Positions 33,480 through 47,829 of a stretch of 64,000 nucleotides of DNA are shown one piece after another; position 1 is the first letter of the stretch, and each line of letters opens with the position of its first letter. The translations under genes were made by a program, and so were the position numbers. Origin of the DNA: Xylocopa sonorina (lineage: Eukaryota; Arthropoda; Insecta; Hymenoptera; Apidae); contig NC_135197.1 of the NCBI RefSeq assembly GCF_050948175.1, positions 5,536,501 through 5,600,500 on the forward strand, in the 5' to 3' direction. Under the pieces are notes generated by a model. The model made no database searches and had not been told where the DNA came from. It was given only the letters and a program-made list of their open reading frames with translations.

Positions 33480-36400
33480 AACTTAACCGTGATAGTGTTC
33501 GAGCAAAATCCCCGTTGACGCCGGTTAGAGGCGGCGGACCGCGCGTACCGCCGCGTGCTCCGAAGTCACCGTCACTTCTTATCCGGGATCTCGGACGATG
33601 GTAACTGTTCATTTGTCGAGCCGGCTGACCGCGCGATAGGGAACACGGCTCGGCAATCCATCGACCTACTCGCAAGAACGGCGATAGTAACGACTTCCGG
33701 TACGCGGAAGGCAATTCCTGCGGCTGTCCGTTGCAGTTTTTCGCGGTCGTCCTTACTGTTCTGTGGATCGATGCGCCTCGCGACGCGTGCTCGACGAGTT
33801 AACTCGGAGTCGACGCGACTCGAGTCGTTCGAGAAAAAATGTTATGCATCGGACATCGCTCGATCTTATTTCGGTTCTTAGCGACGCGACAAATTGCACT
33901 CCGCTGTCTTAAACGGTCCGTGTGTGAACGCGATAAAGTCGATAGTTAAATTAGCTCCTCCGCTTGAAGGGCATTGGGCAAAGAAACGTTGTCATCGTTC
34001 TTGCCACGTAACGCTCCGGGAATGTTATCATTCTGACAGATGAAATTTATGCAGGGCGTCCCGAGAAACGGGCCGCGTAAAAATTGGAATTTCTATCATT
34101 GCTACCATTGCTGGCCTCGGCGGTGCTTTATTTTCACACGTTCCAACGTGCAGCCGGAAACGTTGAGACCGGGGATCAATTGAAGACAATGAAACAGCAG
34201 AAATTCCAGCCACCGGAGATAAATGACGAGGTAATCGAGTAATTGCAGGGAACTCGACCCGTTATAAATTTACGCGATCAAAGAGTCACGGTTTGCCAGC
34301 GATTTACAATGCTCCAAATGATACGCGCGAGTACCGAACAAGAAGCGCGATCCTGTGTTCATAAGTCACGCATCGGAGGTTCGCTAAACGCGGAGAGAGC
34401 AAAATTTTACATTTACAGGATCAAATTGGTGCTTGGTAATTGTTTACGTCGCGTCGAAAATTCATTTAGATACCTTCTCCCTCGGGTACTCGATGATTAT
34501 TTTATTAGTTCGAAACTTGCAAGTGAATTACAGAGAGGAGCCGGTGCAACGCGGAGCATTTCGTAGCTGCTGCAGAACCTTTTAGTCCGTACGAGACTCT
34601 CAACTTAGAAACTTGCCAAAGAAGAATTTAATATTGCTTCGTTAATTACGATTCTAAGATAGGATACGAAAATATCCGGAGAAAAAGTAGGGAACGCAAA
34701 ACTTTCATCTCTTATATATATTAAATTACTTTGTCACTCGCAAATGTACGAAAGCAACGCGAAGTTGCTACAAATAAGTACGCTCGACACGCGTACGTAT
34801 TAAAACAGTCGATAAATTACAATTCCTTTTATCTTTCCGCGACTTTTCAACGGCACCGATATATTCGCATATTCATCGAGTAATTATCATCGGAACGTTT
34901 AATAATAATGGCATACCCTTTCCCACTCCACATCCCCAGCAAGAAGACCATGCATCAAGCACGGCTACTTGTCGCCCAGGGGCAACGACGCGAAAGAGAT
35001 CACCGACAGAGATACAGATATGACAATGCAGCCGCCTATCCGTCCGTTTTCTCAAATCGTAGGCGTTGATTAAGTGCACGCGGACGACTTAGCCAACCGT
35101 GGCCAGTCCGTGTTCCTTTCCTACTTCGAAATGTCAGGGTTCCGTAACGAGGACAAGAAGTTCGCCAGATCCGTTTTCGCAGATACCTGGTTGACACTAC
35201 TTAGGCAGTAGGAGAGACTTTCACGGTAGTTCCACGGTGTTCGCCTACCAACGATACAATCGCGCGGCTGTTATCATAATTAACGATCATCCGCTTAATT
35301 GACTTTACAGTGCAATTAACGGCTCTCGCGAATTTTATTGCACGTCTAATAATCGCTCGTTTAAGAACGATTCGATTCGCTGCTTAAGCTTGTGCAACAC
35401 CACGGAACCGTGAGAGTTACACGTCGGTGTAGCAGGTCCTCGCGAATGTTATTTTATTCCGTGAATGTCTGCCTATTTATATAGTCCTAATTGCATCGTG
35501 ATTCGTCGTATATATTTAGGAGTTACACAATGATGGGACGATCGAGGGATCGGGAACGAGACGGTCGTAAATTACAGGTGGATCCCTGGCGGGCAACGAT
35601 CGCCGATTTCGGCTCGAACGGAAGCCTAATTGTGCGCGCGGCAAAAACATCCTAGTCGCTACTAATTGCTACCCGGCGAGTACATTACGGTAGATAGAAT
35701 GTAAATCACGGGCGGCCTCGACCACGGTGGCAAATAAATTATCGTTCGCATAACGGTTGCGTCTGCTTTTTTTCTTCTCTTCTTTCCTTTCCTCGAACAT
35801 CAATTTGGCAGCCTCTCTCATCTTTCATCGATACGTCCGATAACCTCTTCATCTCACCACCCTGCATCTGTCTTCCCGCTAGACCATTAGCCTATTCTCA
35901 GCCATAATTTATTAAACTGTTTACCCAATAAAAAGCCGTAGCCGCGGAAAGAAAAATTAATATAGGAGGCGGCTCCTCGATTCCTTCGATTATACGTCGG
36001 CCAGGTAAGATTAGATTAATTGCGCGCGGTAATAATCTTGTACCATTAATTTCATTGGAAAATCCTCGACGAGGAGGCGTAATAATAAGAAGTTAATTAA
36101 CGTGTTACGTGCCTGCGGCAGTTTACGAGTTACTTAAGATCATCAAGCAAAACGAATCACCGCCCGGGTGGTCTCTAAAAACTGTGCATTAATATCTACA
36201 GTTAATTTCTGCAAAACACCTAATTCGCACCATAAATTCACCCCAGTCGTCTTCATCGGCGGGCGCTCGGTGGTACGCGCAACCCCCTGGCAAAAAACCA
36301 GCGTGAAAGAATGGACCCCTCCGCGCTCGGAATGCGCGGCTCGTTTTCTATTTGTACGCTCAAACGCCGACCGTTCTCTCCGACATCTTCCCAACAAGAT

Positions 36401-36940
36401 TACAATCGATTTCCAATATTGTCGTTTTACGATAACCACAGCCACGAGCAGACAAGATAACTCGATAACAATCCACCGCGAACGTCTAACTGCAACAGGG
36501 GCAGCGTCTGCATAGGAATTACCCGCGCGCCGAGGTTCAAATCGAGCATCGGTATCGCGGGATCGCGAGTCGTGATCGTGGCGGACGAAAAAAGTTCTGG
36601 TACCGTTCCGCGCGAGAGTTTCACGGTGATCGACTCGGGAATTGACGCGTAATGGGGAGAGATGTTGCCTCGCGCGGATGCACGCTCGAACATTTGCCTC
36701 CTTTCCGATGGATTCGAGTGTACGGAGATTTTATCGCGCGTCCATTGTTGGAGCCGGACAATTTATTATTACCAGGGGACGAGCAAGAGCGCGTAACGAC
36801 TCTGCACCCGGATGGGTGTCATTATCCGCGGCAGACGTCCAGCGTGAAGCCGGGTAACTGGGTGTCAATGGCCATGCGAGAATGAGATTACGGGACCTGG
36901 TTTCAAAGCCAGCTTTTCACGCGGAGAGGCGTAGAATAGC
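33480..36940. other. No gene recognised
   Basis: Mixed GC-rich and AT-rich DNA with no exon I can support. TTTATTGC words occur (for example near 35334). The frame 33555-33881 is open on the plus strand but overlaps a minus-strand frame and has no motif. Confidence 0.45.
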
Positions 36941-36960
36941 CCTATTGTCAAGTGTATACC

Positions 36961-37270
36961 ACTCTACGAGTGTGTTGAGATTCAATAAAATTGGTGAGAA
37001 TCGCAAAGGTAAGATTGGTATTCTTACGAGATAAAAACTATGTACTATGCTCTGAAATTATGCTCTGCAATCTCAAATCTCTCAAGTATAAAGATATAAT
37101 GATTCTATGTCGATCGATGGACTACTTCTATACCTGAATCTCTAAGGGATAACTTCACCCCTTAAACGTCGACCGTTACCGATAAAAGGAAATACGTGTC
37201 CAATATTTTCAACTACTCTACAAGTGTACCGAGTTTCAATAAAATCGGCGAGTAACGCAAACGTAGATTT
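36961..37270. repeat. Diverged direct repeat, two copies about 254 bp apart
   Basis: Copy 1 (36961-37016) and copy 2 (37215-37270) align end to end with scattered changes. Shared words include ACTCTAC.AGTGT, GAG.TTCAATAAAAT.GG.GAG and CGCAAA. The text between them is AT-rich. This resembles two units of a dispersed or satellite-type repeat, or two decayed element ends. Confidence 0.65.
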
Positions 37271-37279
37271 ACTTGTCGC

Positions 37280-40200
37280 TTGAATCGTTCCTAAAGGGGC
37301 ATTGGTTTAACGCCAGGGAACGTGACGGTTATTGGTTCCTGGAGTTTTTATCGCGAAGCAACTGCGAACGAATCGAACGCGGCACGAACGGAATGCCGTA
37401 CGCGTGGGCGAGAGGATTGGATTCTAGGACGCGAGGTAATTTCTTTTAAGAATGCGAATTATCGATTTTGCTCGATGCGCGCTGTAATTAAAAAGAAGAC
37501 TCGGACAGAGTTCGATAGCTGAACAGGGGCAGCACGGTGCTCTTATTTTGCAAACACAATGATTAACAGTGGCAATTCCGTAGACACCGATATTGTTAAG
37601 CGTAATTGGTAATATTTCACGCTACTTCGGATAAATTGATTCTCTTAAAACGGATCGAGGGTAGTTTATATCTACGAGGTAGTAGCACAAGATTTGTCGA
37701 AAATAAGCACCAAGAAAGACAGTGGCCTTATTTGAAAACGGTATTACCCGGCTCTCTTATTTCTCCCAGCAATCGATATTTTTAATGACCATCGTTATTG
37801 GTACAAGGCATTAAGAAGGTATCGGTAAGAGCTTCGATTGACCAGGCCCGTTAAATCGAGCAAAAATGGCTTAATGAATATATAGAACGTTGAAAAAAAA
37901 GAAAAAAAAAGTTGCAAGCATAAAACGTGCCGGTTAAAAGGATTCATCTGAGAGAAGAAAAATGTTTTAATGCACGCCCGGAACCAACCGGTTTAACTGG
38001 CGTTCAAGCTTTTGGCCTGCGAGCCAATCACCCGTTGTATACTTTAACCTTCCTTCCCATTCATTTTTAGTATATGCTACTTGCAATAAACACGCCGGGC
38101 GAACCAGTGATTAGCAACTATACGGTGATTTTTTCCGAAATTATTTCACGCAGCACCGCAGAAGCTCCGATTGCTAAAGTAATTCACCTCGACCGATCGA
38201 CGCGAATCGGCGCACGAACGACTACGACGGATCGGAGGTTGCTCACCACTGATTTAGATACATAATTTAGATAGACTCGCAATTTATTCAACCGGCACGA
38301 TAGGCGGGAGGGAAATTCCTGTCTTTGGCCAAACACAGTCATTATCGTGAGAGCGAATAATCATCGTGTTCGAATGCCGGCGCAACCAGACATTTTTACG
38401 ATAGCCACACGTAGGAACCTTTAATTATCATCGACCCACAAAAATATCGTCGCGCGGCTAAATAACACGTAATACCCTCCAATTCATCTAACCGCGGCAA
38501 TCTTCGGAAACATTTCACCTCGAGCTATTCCCGGGCTCGCTTAATCATTCCCAAGCTACACGCCACTGATTCCCGTGCCGTGCACCATCTCATTCTCTAA
38601 CGTCGATGTTCCTTACATGACGTGACACCTGGCCAAAGGTCGGTGTACCGTGTGTCTTGATACCTGCGAAACCTGATGAGACGTTGTCTATGCGGACGGA
38701 TAATAAACTTGTTTTAGACGCGACTTCGTCTTCGTACAAAAGATTGTACAGTCTCGCAGAGTGGCGCTTTCAAGCGGGATGAATGCATCTTGCATCGAGC
38801 GTTGCGAAGACCGCGGGATACCCGATGAACGTGGCCTTGAACGACGCGCGTGAACGGATGCTGTTTGGCCAAAGTGGCAAAGAAGTGGTGTATGGTGGCT
38901 ACGGGTCAGACGCGTTCAGAAGTGGGTTAATTTCGGGTCTGGAAATTGTACAAATTTTTTCTGAAAATAATGCCCGATGATTCCTTGTTATTACGGAACC
39001 CGATACGTCTGATTATATTCGGCTCCAGCCGGTGTATCCTCTTTGAATGTTGCATTTACATTCTCCTCGGGTTCTTCTTCAATGTACACCTTTCCACGGT
39101 AAATACGATACCTTGTCTAATACGCGTCGTTAACATAGCGGTGTGTTTGCTCACATTTCGTTTAAACCATGACGAATGCGTCGGTGTTACGAGCTTTTTC
39201 AAAAGTGCGCCGACCGTGTCGCCTTTACAATTATTTGAATGACAAAATGCCAGAATGAATTCTGTTTATCTTGAACATTCCACGGATCTTCGATCCTGGA
39301 TGCCACTCGATTTACATTTCGTACAGAAGGTGCCAGTAATCCTTTCAGAGTGGTAATCAAACGTTTTCAAAGTATTCCGTGGTGATGCGGATAATTGGAC
39401 GGAATAGCCGAAGAAACGAGCCGCGATTTCATAACCGGCAAGAAACGAATCTCGATTTTCTCTTTTCACATTCATCTCGGACGATCGTGGGCAATAAAAT
39501 TCCTGGTGAAACGCAGGAAACGAGGTGCGTGTAACCTTGTGGCGTGTCTGCGATCGCGACGCACCGTCGTCGGCCGATTTAACGATCGCACTAATGATTG
39601 TCCACCCCTTGTGCGTGTATACCAGCGCGCAGCCCTTTTTCCTTTGTCGCGGGCACAATGCCAACTAATCACGTCCCTCGTACGGACGTGCAGCACGTAT
39701 GGAAAGCACGGAAAGCGGTTTTTTCCGCCAGTCACTCACGAGACACGGCCACTAAACGTCGCTGCTCCGCTCGAACGCTCGTTACTCCCATGCCCAGGCC
39801 CCCTCGCATTGATTCCACAATGCCGAGTAATTATGCGCGAACTCGCTTTGTCATCGAGCATCGCGGACCCGCTCGGGGTGCCTCCGAGGCGCGGACGTAT
39901 TTCTGACGTGTTTCTCCGCGTGACGTTTCAATAATAACAGTCATCGTTGCGAAGACGTGCTGACGGTAATGGTTTGTATGGGATAGTTTCGCTGCTAATT
40001 GACGCACGCGGTTATGCTAATTGCTCGAGGGAACGAGAGGAAACACGATGGACGCCGCTCGCGTTGCGAATCGTTTGAATTATACAATTACTCGATTGCC
40101 TCGTACTTGAATTGGTCACTGGCGTCGTTACTCGGAAACAGGGGGAACGACTAACCGAAATGGAAAACGTTAAAAAGCCACTCTCGACGAGCAATTTCCA

Positions 40201-43200
40201 GGTCACTCGAGCAACGCTCCGCGCACGAGCGGGCGAAAGAAAGCGGGCAAAAGAAGGGGACCGCGGAGCACGGAACCGGGCAAGAAATCGGACGTCAACT
40301 AGATGTCGCGTCTCGTTCCCGCGACGTCGTTCTGACAGCCGTGAAGAATCGTCGTCATCCGCGAGAGTCGACCCGGCATTATAATGAAAATTTATAGCCG
40401 CGCGCATCGCGACGCTATTGTAACCAATACCAACGAACGCCGTGGGCTGCGCGGGTCCTGGCGGAGAAAAAGCCTCTACACGACGAACGGATAAGGATCT
40501 ACGGAACACCGGGTGGATATCGTGGGTCGAGCGAGCAGCGCAAAAGGAGAGAAAGTGAGAATTACCTGGGCGCACGGGTAGCTCGCGTGTGTTCCACTCG
40601 GGGCGCGACAGATAACTTCATAATGCTAATCGCGGGGAGAATCCGCTCGTTAATTGCGCCGATCGCGCGGATACCGGAGGGAGGACGGGCCGATCCGTGC
40701 CACGGCGGTGCGTCGGATGAAAAGGCGGTGCGGGCTGGTAGGCTGACCGGGCGTCTGTGTCTTTTTAAGCGTTTAACGGGTCGCAGAAATTTATGAGCGG
40801 ATTATAATATCGCCAGTCGTAGGAGATAAATGTCCGCGTGGTGCCAAGCGTGGCGAACGCCGGGAAAAATGGCCGCGGCACGAATAATAAAAACGGCCGC
40901 AGCACGCTCCGACCGCGGGGACTTTCGCTTTCGTTCCCCACCAGCTGCTCGGAGATGTTCAGATTAACCTTTCAGATTAATCTGCGGCCCTTCGGAACGT
41001 ATTTTCGAGCCGAATGCGTTCCCCTTTCTTTAGAAACGACCCTCGAAACCTTGCATTCGATGTGACGTGAAACCGTCGAACGATAAGAAGGGAACGGTAA
41101 CAAGTTTTAACCGCAGACTTTCGCTTTCGTTCTGACCCCTGAACGGACTGCGGGGAGAGTTCGCGTTCACTTCGAGCTGCGAGAAATTTGTGAGTCGGTT
41201 TCTTTTTAATGGGCATTAAAAATGTTATATACTTGTAATGAGCGTATTTATTGCCGCGTCTTGTTGCGCTACCTCGACAGGGATAATATATGCGAGCGTA
41301 GCCACGGTCCGATCGACGCGACTCTCGCTTTCGTTCGACCATCCGAAGGGATCGCAGTCCCGAACTTCGAATTGGGAATCGAGGACGAAAGGGGATCTCG
41401 CGTGGATCTGCCGTTAAAATATATACGCGGGCAGGAATGTTGATGGCGATGACGCGCGGCTAGTTCGAGATTAGGACGAAAATACGAGGCGGATGGCGGC
41501 TCGCAGATTTGGCTGGACGGCGTGCAATAATTTAGACGGGACGGTAAGATATTCATGATTTCATTTTTATCTCCGGACGAGAAATATGAAATCTGAATAA
41601 AGTAAGAAATATGAGATGCACAACGTGGAAATAAACGTGGCCCGTTACTGAACACTACAGAGGGATTGTGTACCGTCATAAATAACTCTCGGGGGCAGTG
41701 CTAGCGCTAATATTTTCTTATGGAAACCAATTTCTGCGCGCCGAAGTCCAACGAGGAGCCGTTCCTAACGAAATGCTTTACAAACGTGACACCTATTAAA
41801 ACGAAGAAACCCGCTGCGCAAAGCGGTACGAACGCTTCCGTGCTCGTAATAAAAGCAATTTTACGAGAAAATCGCGAAGGAACTGCTGCGTAAAGACATC
41901 GTTTTTATTTCAAGCAACAGAAACGACTATAGTAACAAGTATCACTCGGACAACCGAAGTGTGCAACATAAATACAACATCTGGCGAACGGCGAGAACAA
42001 AACGAGATCGAGTGTAAGTAGAGAGCCTCCTCTGCAATAAGTACCTTCGCGCGAAGGGTTGGCCACGCTCCAGATGTTCCAATCCCGATAACTCTCTCAT
42101 TCTTCACGCTCGATCCAACTGACGGTGGCGATCTAACCGCGCGCAATGCGTCACCCTATCCGCGGGGTGGAACGATAGAATCTCTCGAGCCGCGTGGTGC
42201 GCGATGCACGCTCGTAAGCGGATACGTATAATTCGGTGACGCGAAAGTCCGGCTCGCGTGGAACGCGTTAGGCGAGCCTCGCGATGGCTGGCTGGTCTCA
42301 GGCAAATGGGGAGTGGTGAACGCGTCTGGATGCCGATCGGGACACGCCGCGAACGTCCACGCGGAAAAGGCGAACGATTTACGAGTTCGCCACTAGGGAT
42401 TCGATCGTGATTTCAACGATTTGTTCCGCGATATCGCTCGCGGGTATCAATTTTCGCGCGTCCACCGATTACTCTTCTGCCGATGCCTGCGCTCCTCTTC
42501 GGAGCGTAGAGTTTAGTTTACACTGTGTCGCCTAGCAGCGTGCACGTGGCCGTCCCTAACGCGTGAAATCTCACTTGGAACTGAGTTACGAGTTCGTGCG
42601 GCCGAGCCGTGCAATTTCTGGCCCCTTCGTACCTAAGGGCGTCGATCTAACGCTCAGGTTAACGAACGATAACGCGATCGATCATTCGTCCGCGACTCGA
42701 GATTTGAGAAGTCAATTTCGTTGCTCGCGAACAGGGGTGGATTGAGTTCTTGCGTCGAGGATTGATAGAACACACGTGAACGTTGAAGCGTTAAGTTAGA
42801 GCGTGTCGTAGAATATCTGTCCTTATAGGGAAGATTTCGTCACCATCTTAGATATTAAAACCGAACTTCGCCAAGGAATTGGGGTCACCGTGAATTCTGC
42901 TTGATCGATGCGTCGCTTGCTTCATTTATCTTTGCGCGAAAGTAGGTGCCATCTATTTCTGAAGCATGTGGCTGTTCGATGCGTGTTAAGGGGAAAAGAG
43001 GTTTTAAAGGTTCGCGTCTCTTTCAGCTGCAAGCAATTTATCACAATTCCATTATGCGCATACAGAATCGATACATTCTTTCGCGAGCGAACACGAAGTA
43101 AGAAGCCTCAGGGATGCCGAACATTTGTAACTGAATATTGAAATTCTTTCGATACGGAATCCCATTAGAAAAAGCCCAACAATTAATTCAGTCATCCAAA

Positions 43201-46200
43201 GAGGCTTCAGCTGCTCTGCCAAACAGAGAGGTGCCCAGATTCCATTCTAAGTACTTTCTCCTTCTCCTTCCTTCCTTCATCCCTTAAACCAGCGCTGCTC
43301 GAGCCTCGCCGCGTCTCGCCAGCAAAATGAAGCTCCTTTAATTCTACGTATCGTTCTCGGTTTTAAGAACGGCACAGAAAAACAGGCGAATCGTGTTAGA
43401 CCTGTTTCTCGTCCCGAACTCTCGTTCCCGTATAATGATGATTCGCGAGGAGATCAAAAATCGCGAATCGCAAACAGGAAGGTATAAAACGCATCTAAAA
43501 TCCATTATGCGCATACATTAACTCGAAAGGCAGATATAGTAACGAATCGGGGCGACCCTCCCCATCGAAGTTGCGTCTCAGTCGCGCATTTACAAGAGGC
43601 ATCGGAACGTGTTCGACAACCGCAAACTTCTCCGCAAACGATCTCTTCCCGAAGTTCCTCGTTTGCCCCCCAATCCTCTTAACAAAGGAGCGAGGGACGG
43701 CACAGCAGCGTCCGCCTCAGGCGGGCAGCGTCCTCTCTCGAGCATCCATCGTTGCTGCCAGGTGTCGCGCACGAGTCGCTTGCGGACGCGCGGAATACGC
43801 TTCGGAAACTATCAGGCTGAGTTGTGACTCGAATGGAAGGACGGCGGTAACGCGGCTCGAATACAAATCGAACCGCTGTTCAGCGTACACGCGCATCGAA
43901 CGCCGAATGTCCAGGCTTGTTCCGGGGGAGATCCGTCCGTACGCCGTGTATGGATCCGTGTTATTGTTCCCCTGGCAGCGTGGCACGCGGATCGCTGGGG
44001 ACGCTGTATCAACATGCGGACGTACAAACGAGCACGTCGATTCTTCTTTGATCGAGTTAAAGAACGGGAGTATACAGCGACTCCGTCGCCTATACCCTGT
44101 TCTACGTAGCCAGCTGCGGATCCACGGACCGCGATACCGCATTGTATGGCCGCTGCTTTATGGGACTGCTCCGCTGTTGCGCCACGGCCGTTGCAGATAG
44201 AACCTGGATACACTTTCCACGCGCGAGCGTTGCTTCATCGGAATTCATTTCACGGGTTAGGAGATCGTTTGCCCCGCGTTCTTATGTTCGCGCGAACGCG
44301 GTTCTAATAGATATATGAAATGCGAATTTGAGCAGGTTATTTGTAGAGAGAGAGCCAGATAATGGGTATCGCTATTTTCTACGACGCCACGATCAAATAC
44401 GCAATAACTGTGATCATCCAATAAGGCTTGTTCACCCAACTGAAAACCACAGAAAATGACTCCGACCTCCGTCACGAGTAAATGGCCACGAAACTGATAT
44501 TATCGTAATTTTCCAGTCAATTCACCAGCGAAAGACACTGTCGGGATACTAAAACGCGCCGTACCCTTTCGAAATAAAAAGCCATCCTTCGTCCCTCCGA
44601 GCGATCACTCGATGGATAAACTCGACACGTACGAATCCGCGAACGCTCGCCGCTATCCACCCGAGTTTGCATTCCTCAGTGGAATAGCGAACATTCGTTC
44701 ACTGTATTACGAAATCGTTCGTTTCCATCCACCGACGATAATTACTCGGCCGCGTTCCGCGATAATGGCTGCAGTTAAACGCATGCTCGCCTGAATAAGT
44801 ACACGCTCCGACTACCGGTATTATTTACGAAACGCGCATTTTTCCACCCTCGTAGCGAATGTCTTCGCAAAAAGATGGAGCGTGGACGGGCTGGTGTTGA
44901 AGCGCGTCTACTATGTACTTACATGCAAACGCGAATGAAAAATTTAAGGTCTCACGGTGGAGGCTGTAAGTTTCGAACGTGAAAATTGGACGAAGGAAAA
45001 ATTGGGGGGGCAGGTTTACGTTGTAGTCTCGCGAGAGGTGTCATTTCTCATGCCTCAACGTGGACCAGTTTTCACGGCGAGCGTTCCTTGGATTGAGTGC
45101 AACGCGCGAGGTATGCGACTCAGGCTGTGCATTCTTTACGAGACGCTGAACAGTGTGCTCGACGGTGTGAACAATTCGTGACGGTGATTGTTACGGTGTT
45201 GTCGTTGACGGTGATTTTAAAAAATCGCTGAGAAGAAAAACATGCGAAGATTCTCTAACGCCTGGACATCGTTTTGCCGATCGATACCACCGCTGCGAGA
45301 AAGTTAAAGACGAGCGGAGAACGGTCTCGTAAATAGGTCTCGGATGCGTTGCAACTCTGTCGAGTACACGTAATAAATCGCCGGCAACAATGCTCGAACG
45401 AGAGCAGCAAAGAGACGGTATAAAGCGGAGCCGAGCTTTCAGCGCTTAATTCAACGCAACATTCGTACAAGCCTCTCCACCTTGACAAACCTGGCCGATG
45501 TTTCTCGAGTACGCGGTGTCCTTGAGACAGCGATGCCACGCGGGGTTGTCGGTCCGTACAACGTTTAACGATAACGAAACGCGAGCAAAACGTGCGCGTA
45601 CATACGATGTCACCGTGCGCCTCTAAATCGTCGATACTGGCACGCCGTACGGCCACCTACGGGACGAGCAACCCTATTTGTCGTTATCCAGTGAACCTCC
45701 CCCTTACCAAAACGAACCAGTAGAAGCAAGATTCGTTGATACAGGACTCTCAAGGACGATAAGCCGCGATTTCTTCGAACTGGAACGCGTTATTAGTGCC
45801 GCAATCACTGGTTACACGCACCTGATTCACGGGTATCATTAGCACGCTTTTTGCCGCGGCTACCGTTGGACAGTTTCGTCCTTTTTCGCTTACACCGCCG
45901 CGTTAATACCTGCTCGTCGAACACGCTGAATTTCACGAGTAACCACACGCAAATTGAAAAATCGAACGGCCATTATCTCGACGCCCGAAAGGCGACTGAC
46001 TACCGTGCGAGAGCAAGTAACGCGCACAGCGGAGGACATTGTCTGCGGATAATCTGCATACGTCATTCTCGAATAATTTATCGTCGATCACGCGTACTGG
46101 CCTCTTTTTCATTTTCCACGTGAATGGACAATAATGGAACATCGGAGATAAGGATCGATTCCGTCTATTGGTAATACTGATCAAGGTATGCACTTGTGCG

Positions 46201-47780
46201 TACTGTTCCGTGTAGGACTGTCAGCCGAGGAAAAAATCGTTGGTTCGCGTGTATACAACGCCATTAAACGTCGTAACCGTAGGCGCGAGGAAGCCGACGA
46301 TTAGAAAACCGTTTAAGAGGCGATCCTCGGGCGATCAGAGACATCGTAAGAGCCGGATGGTTACGCGAAGCACAAGCGTACGCGCGTCAATTGAGCGATC
46401 CGTGCAGGCTCCTACAATTAGGCTCGAATTACGCGCACCGGGGTTGTCGTTTTACAGGTTGCTATCAACCACCATTGACACTTATTTCCCGGCGAGGTGA
46501 TCAACGATGTTAATTTTCAACGCGATTGAATAAAACTACCTCGCCAGTGACATCGTCGGTTGGCTGAGATCCGTACTAACGAGGAGGATGCAATCGACGC
46601 GACCGGTTGTCGCGAGATAGCGAAATCATCGCGTCTCTAATTGAAGGCGCGAAAGGTAGGGTCTCGCGTTGGTCTATTTCGTATTCGTCGAATGGACTTC
46701 GCGGGAAGGAATGTTACAGTAGAAAAACGTGTCGCTCTGTCATTGGCTATTTTTATATCAGTGACGTACGCTTTATTCGAAGTGTGGCGTACGCAAATGA
46801 ACCTGTCCAACGGGATATCCTGTTAATGGACGAATGTACAGCGCTTATACACGGGCGCGAGAAAAAGTAGGGAAGGATCTATCGAGAGGCGATTCACCTT
46901 CGACGTCGAACTCTAACGCTGGAAAAGTGACCGATCGGCGGCCATCGGTACCCCGGAATTTCATCGTCTCTTGGCACGCGAGCACGGGACGCACGCGGAA
47001 TTTCCATTTAACTGGAAACCGAAAGGAGGACGAGAATCCGGGCGCACGGTTTACTGGACTGGAATTCAAAGCAATCGAAGTATCCGGGTCGGCCATGGAT
47101 TCTTTCGCGTTAATCTCAATATCGAAATGCCAGCCGGCCCGGTCGCACGCGAACAGATTTCCGCGCGACGCGTCCCACGCGGACGAGCGAGTCCCAGGGG
47201 CTGACAATGAAAATTTGCTCTCGAACGGAGCCAGCGAAGGCGATCGCAAGCTTGTTCGACAATCGTGTAACCTGTGGCGCGTTGTAACTCACGTACGTCG
47301 GCAATAACTTTCGCCGAAGCGCCGCGTAACACGAACCACTTCGGAGATTTGTCGACGGCCGCGGGTATTTTGTCAGCGACGGGGGTTGCTTTGCGAGCTG
47401 AGACAACGCTGGAATGTCTTTGAGGAGCGCAGGGACGACGCTATATCTTCACCAGGACGTTTACTGCGCCAATTTGTATTTATATGAGGCAAGTCGTCAG
47501 CCCCCTCGTAAATGGCACTCTCGCAACTTTCATAGGGCGTCTTCTTCGACTAGACTTTTCGAGCTCCTATAAAAGTACCGTATCGAGGATATCCACTAAA
47601 GCTTATTCATTCGTTCACAGATCGCAGGACGCCTCCAGCACGCCCGTCACTTCAAACTGCATCGACTACCCTCTGTTATTCGCCGGCGTCGGAATCAGAC
47701 ACGCGAACTGTTCGATCGAGACTCAGCCGATCGATCACGAAACTTGTCTACCCTTCAAAAAGTGCGTCCTCGTACGGAGG
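37280..47780. other. No gene recognised
   Basis: Frames such as plus 43571-44200 (209 codons) and plus 39395-39934 overlap long frames in other registers and carry no family motif. The interval holds the TTTCGCTTTCGTT cluster (40923-41337), a minus-strand CGCGGCAATAAA at 41247-41258, and GCAATAAA words near 38084 and 39491. Confidence 0.5.
40919..41340. repeat. Three spaced copies of a TTTCGCTTTCGTT-centred element
   Basis: Two exact copies (40923-40935 and 41119-41131) and one with a single change (41323-41335) are spaced by about 196 and 204 bp. Flanks share G/C-rich text ending in GAC before the core. This may be an old tandem array of roughly 200 bp units or a repeated binding site. Confidence 0.5.
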
Positions 47781-47786
47781 AGTGCT

Positions 47787-47825
47787 AGAGAGAGAGAGAG
47801 AGAGAAAGAGAGAAAGAAAGGCAAG
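47787..47825. repeat. (AG)n / (AAAG)n microsatellite
   Basis: About nine AG units, then AAAG-type interruptions, all purine on the plus strand. Confidence 0.9.
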
Positions 47826-47829
47826 GAGA

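Noticed and set aside
43571..44200. Plus-strand 209-codon open frame
   Set aside because: Three other registers are also open over the same bases and no motif is seen.
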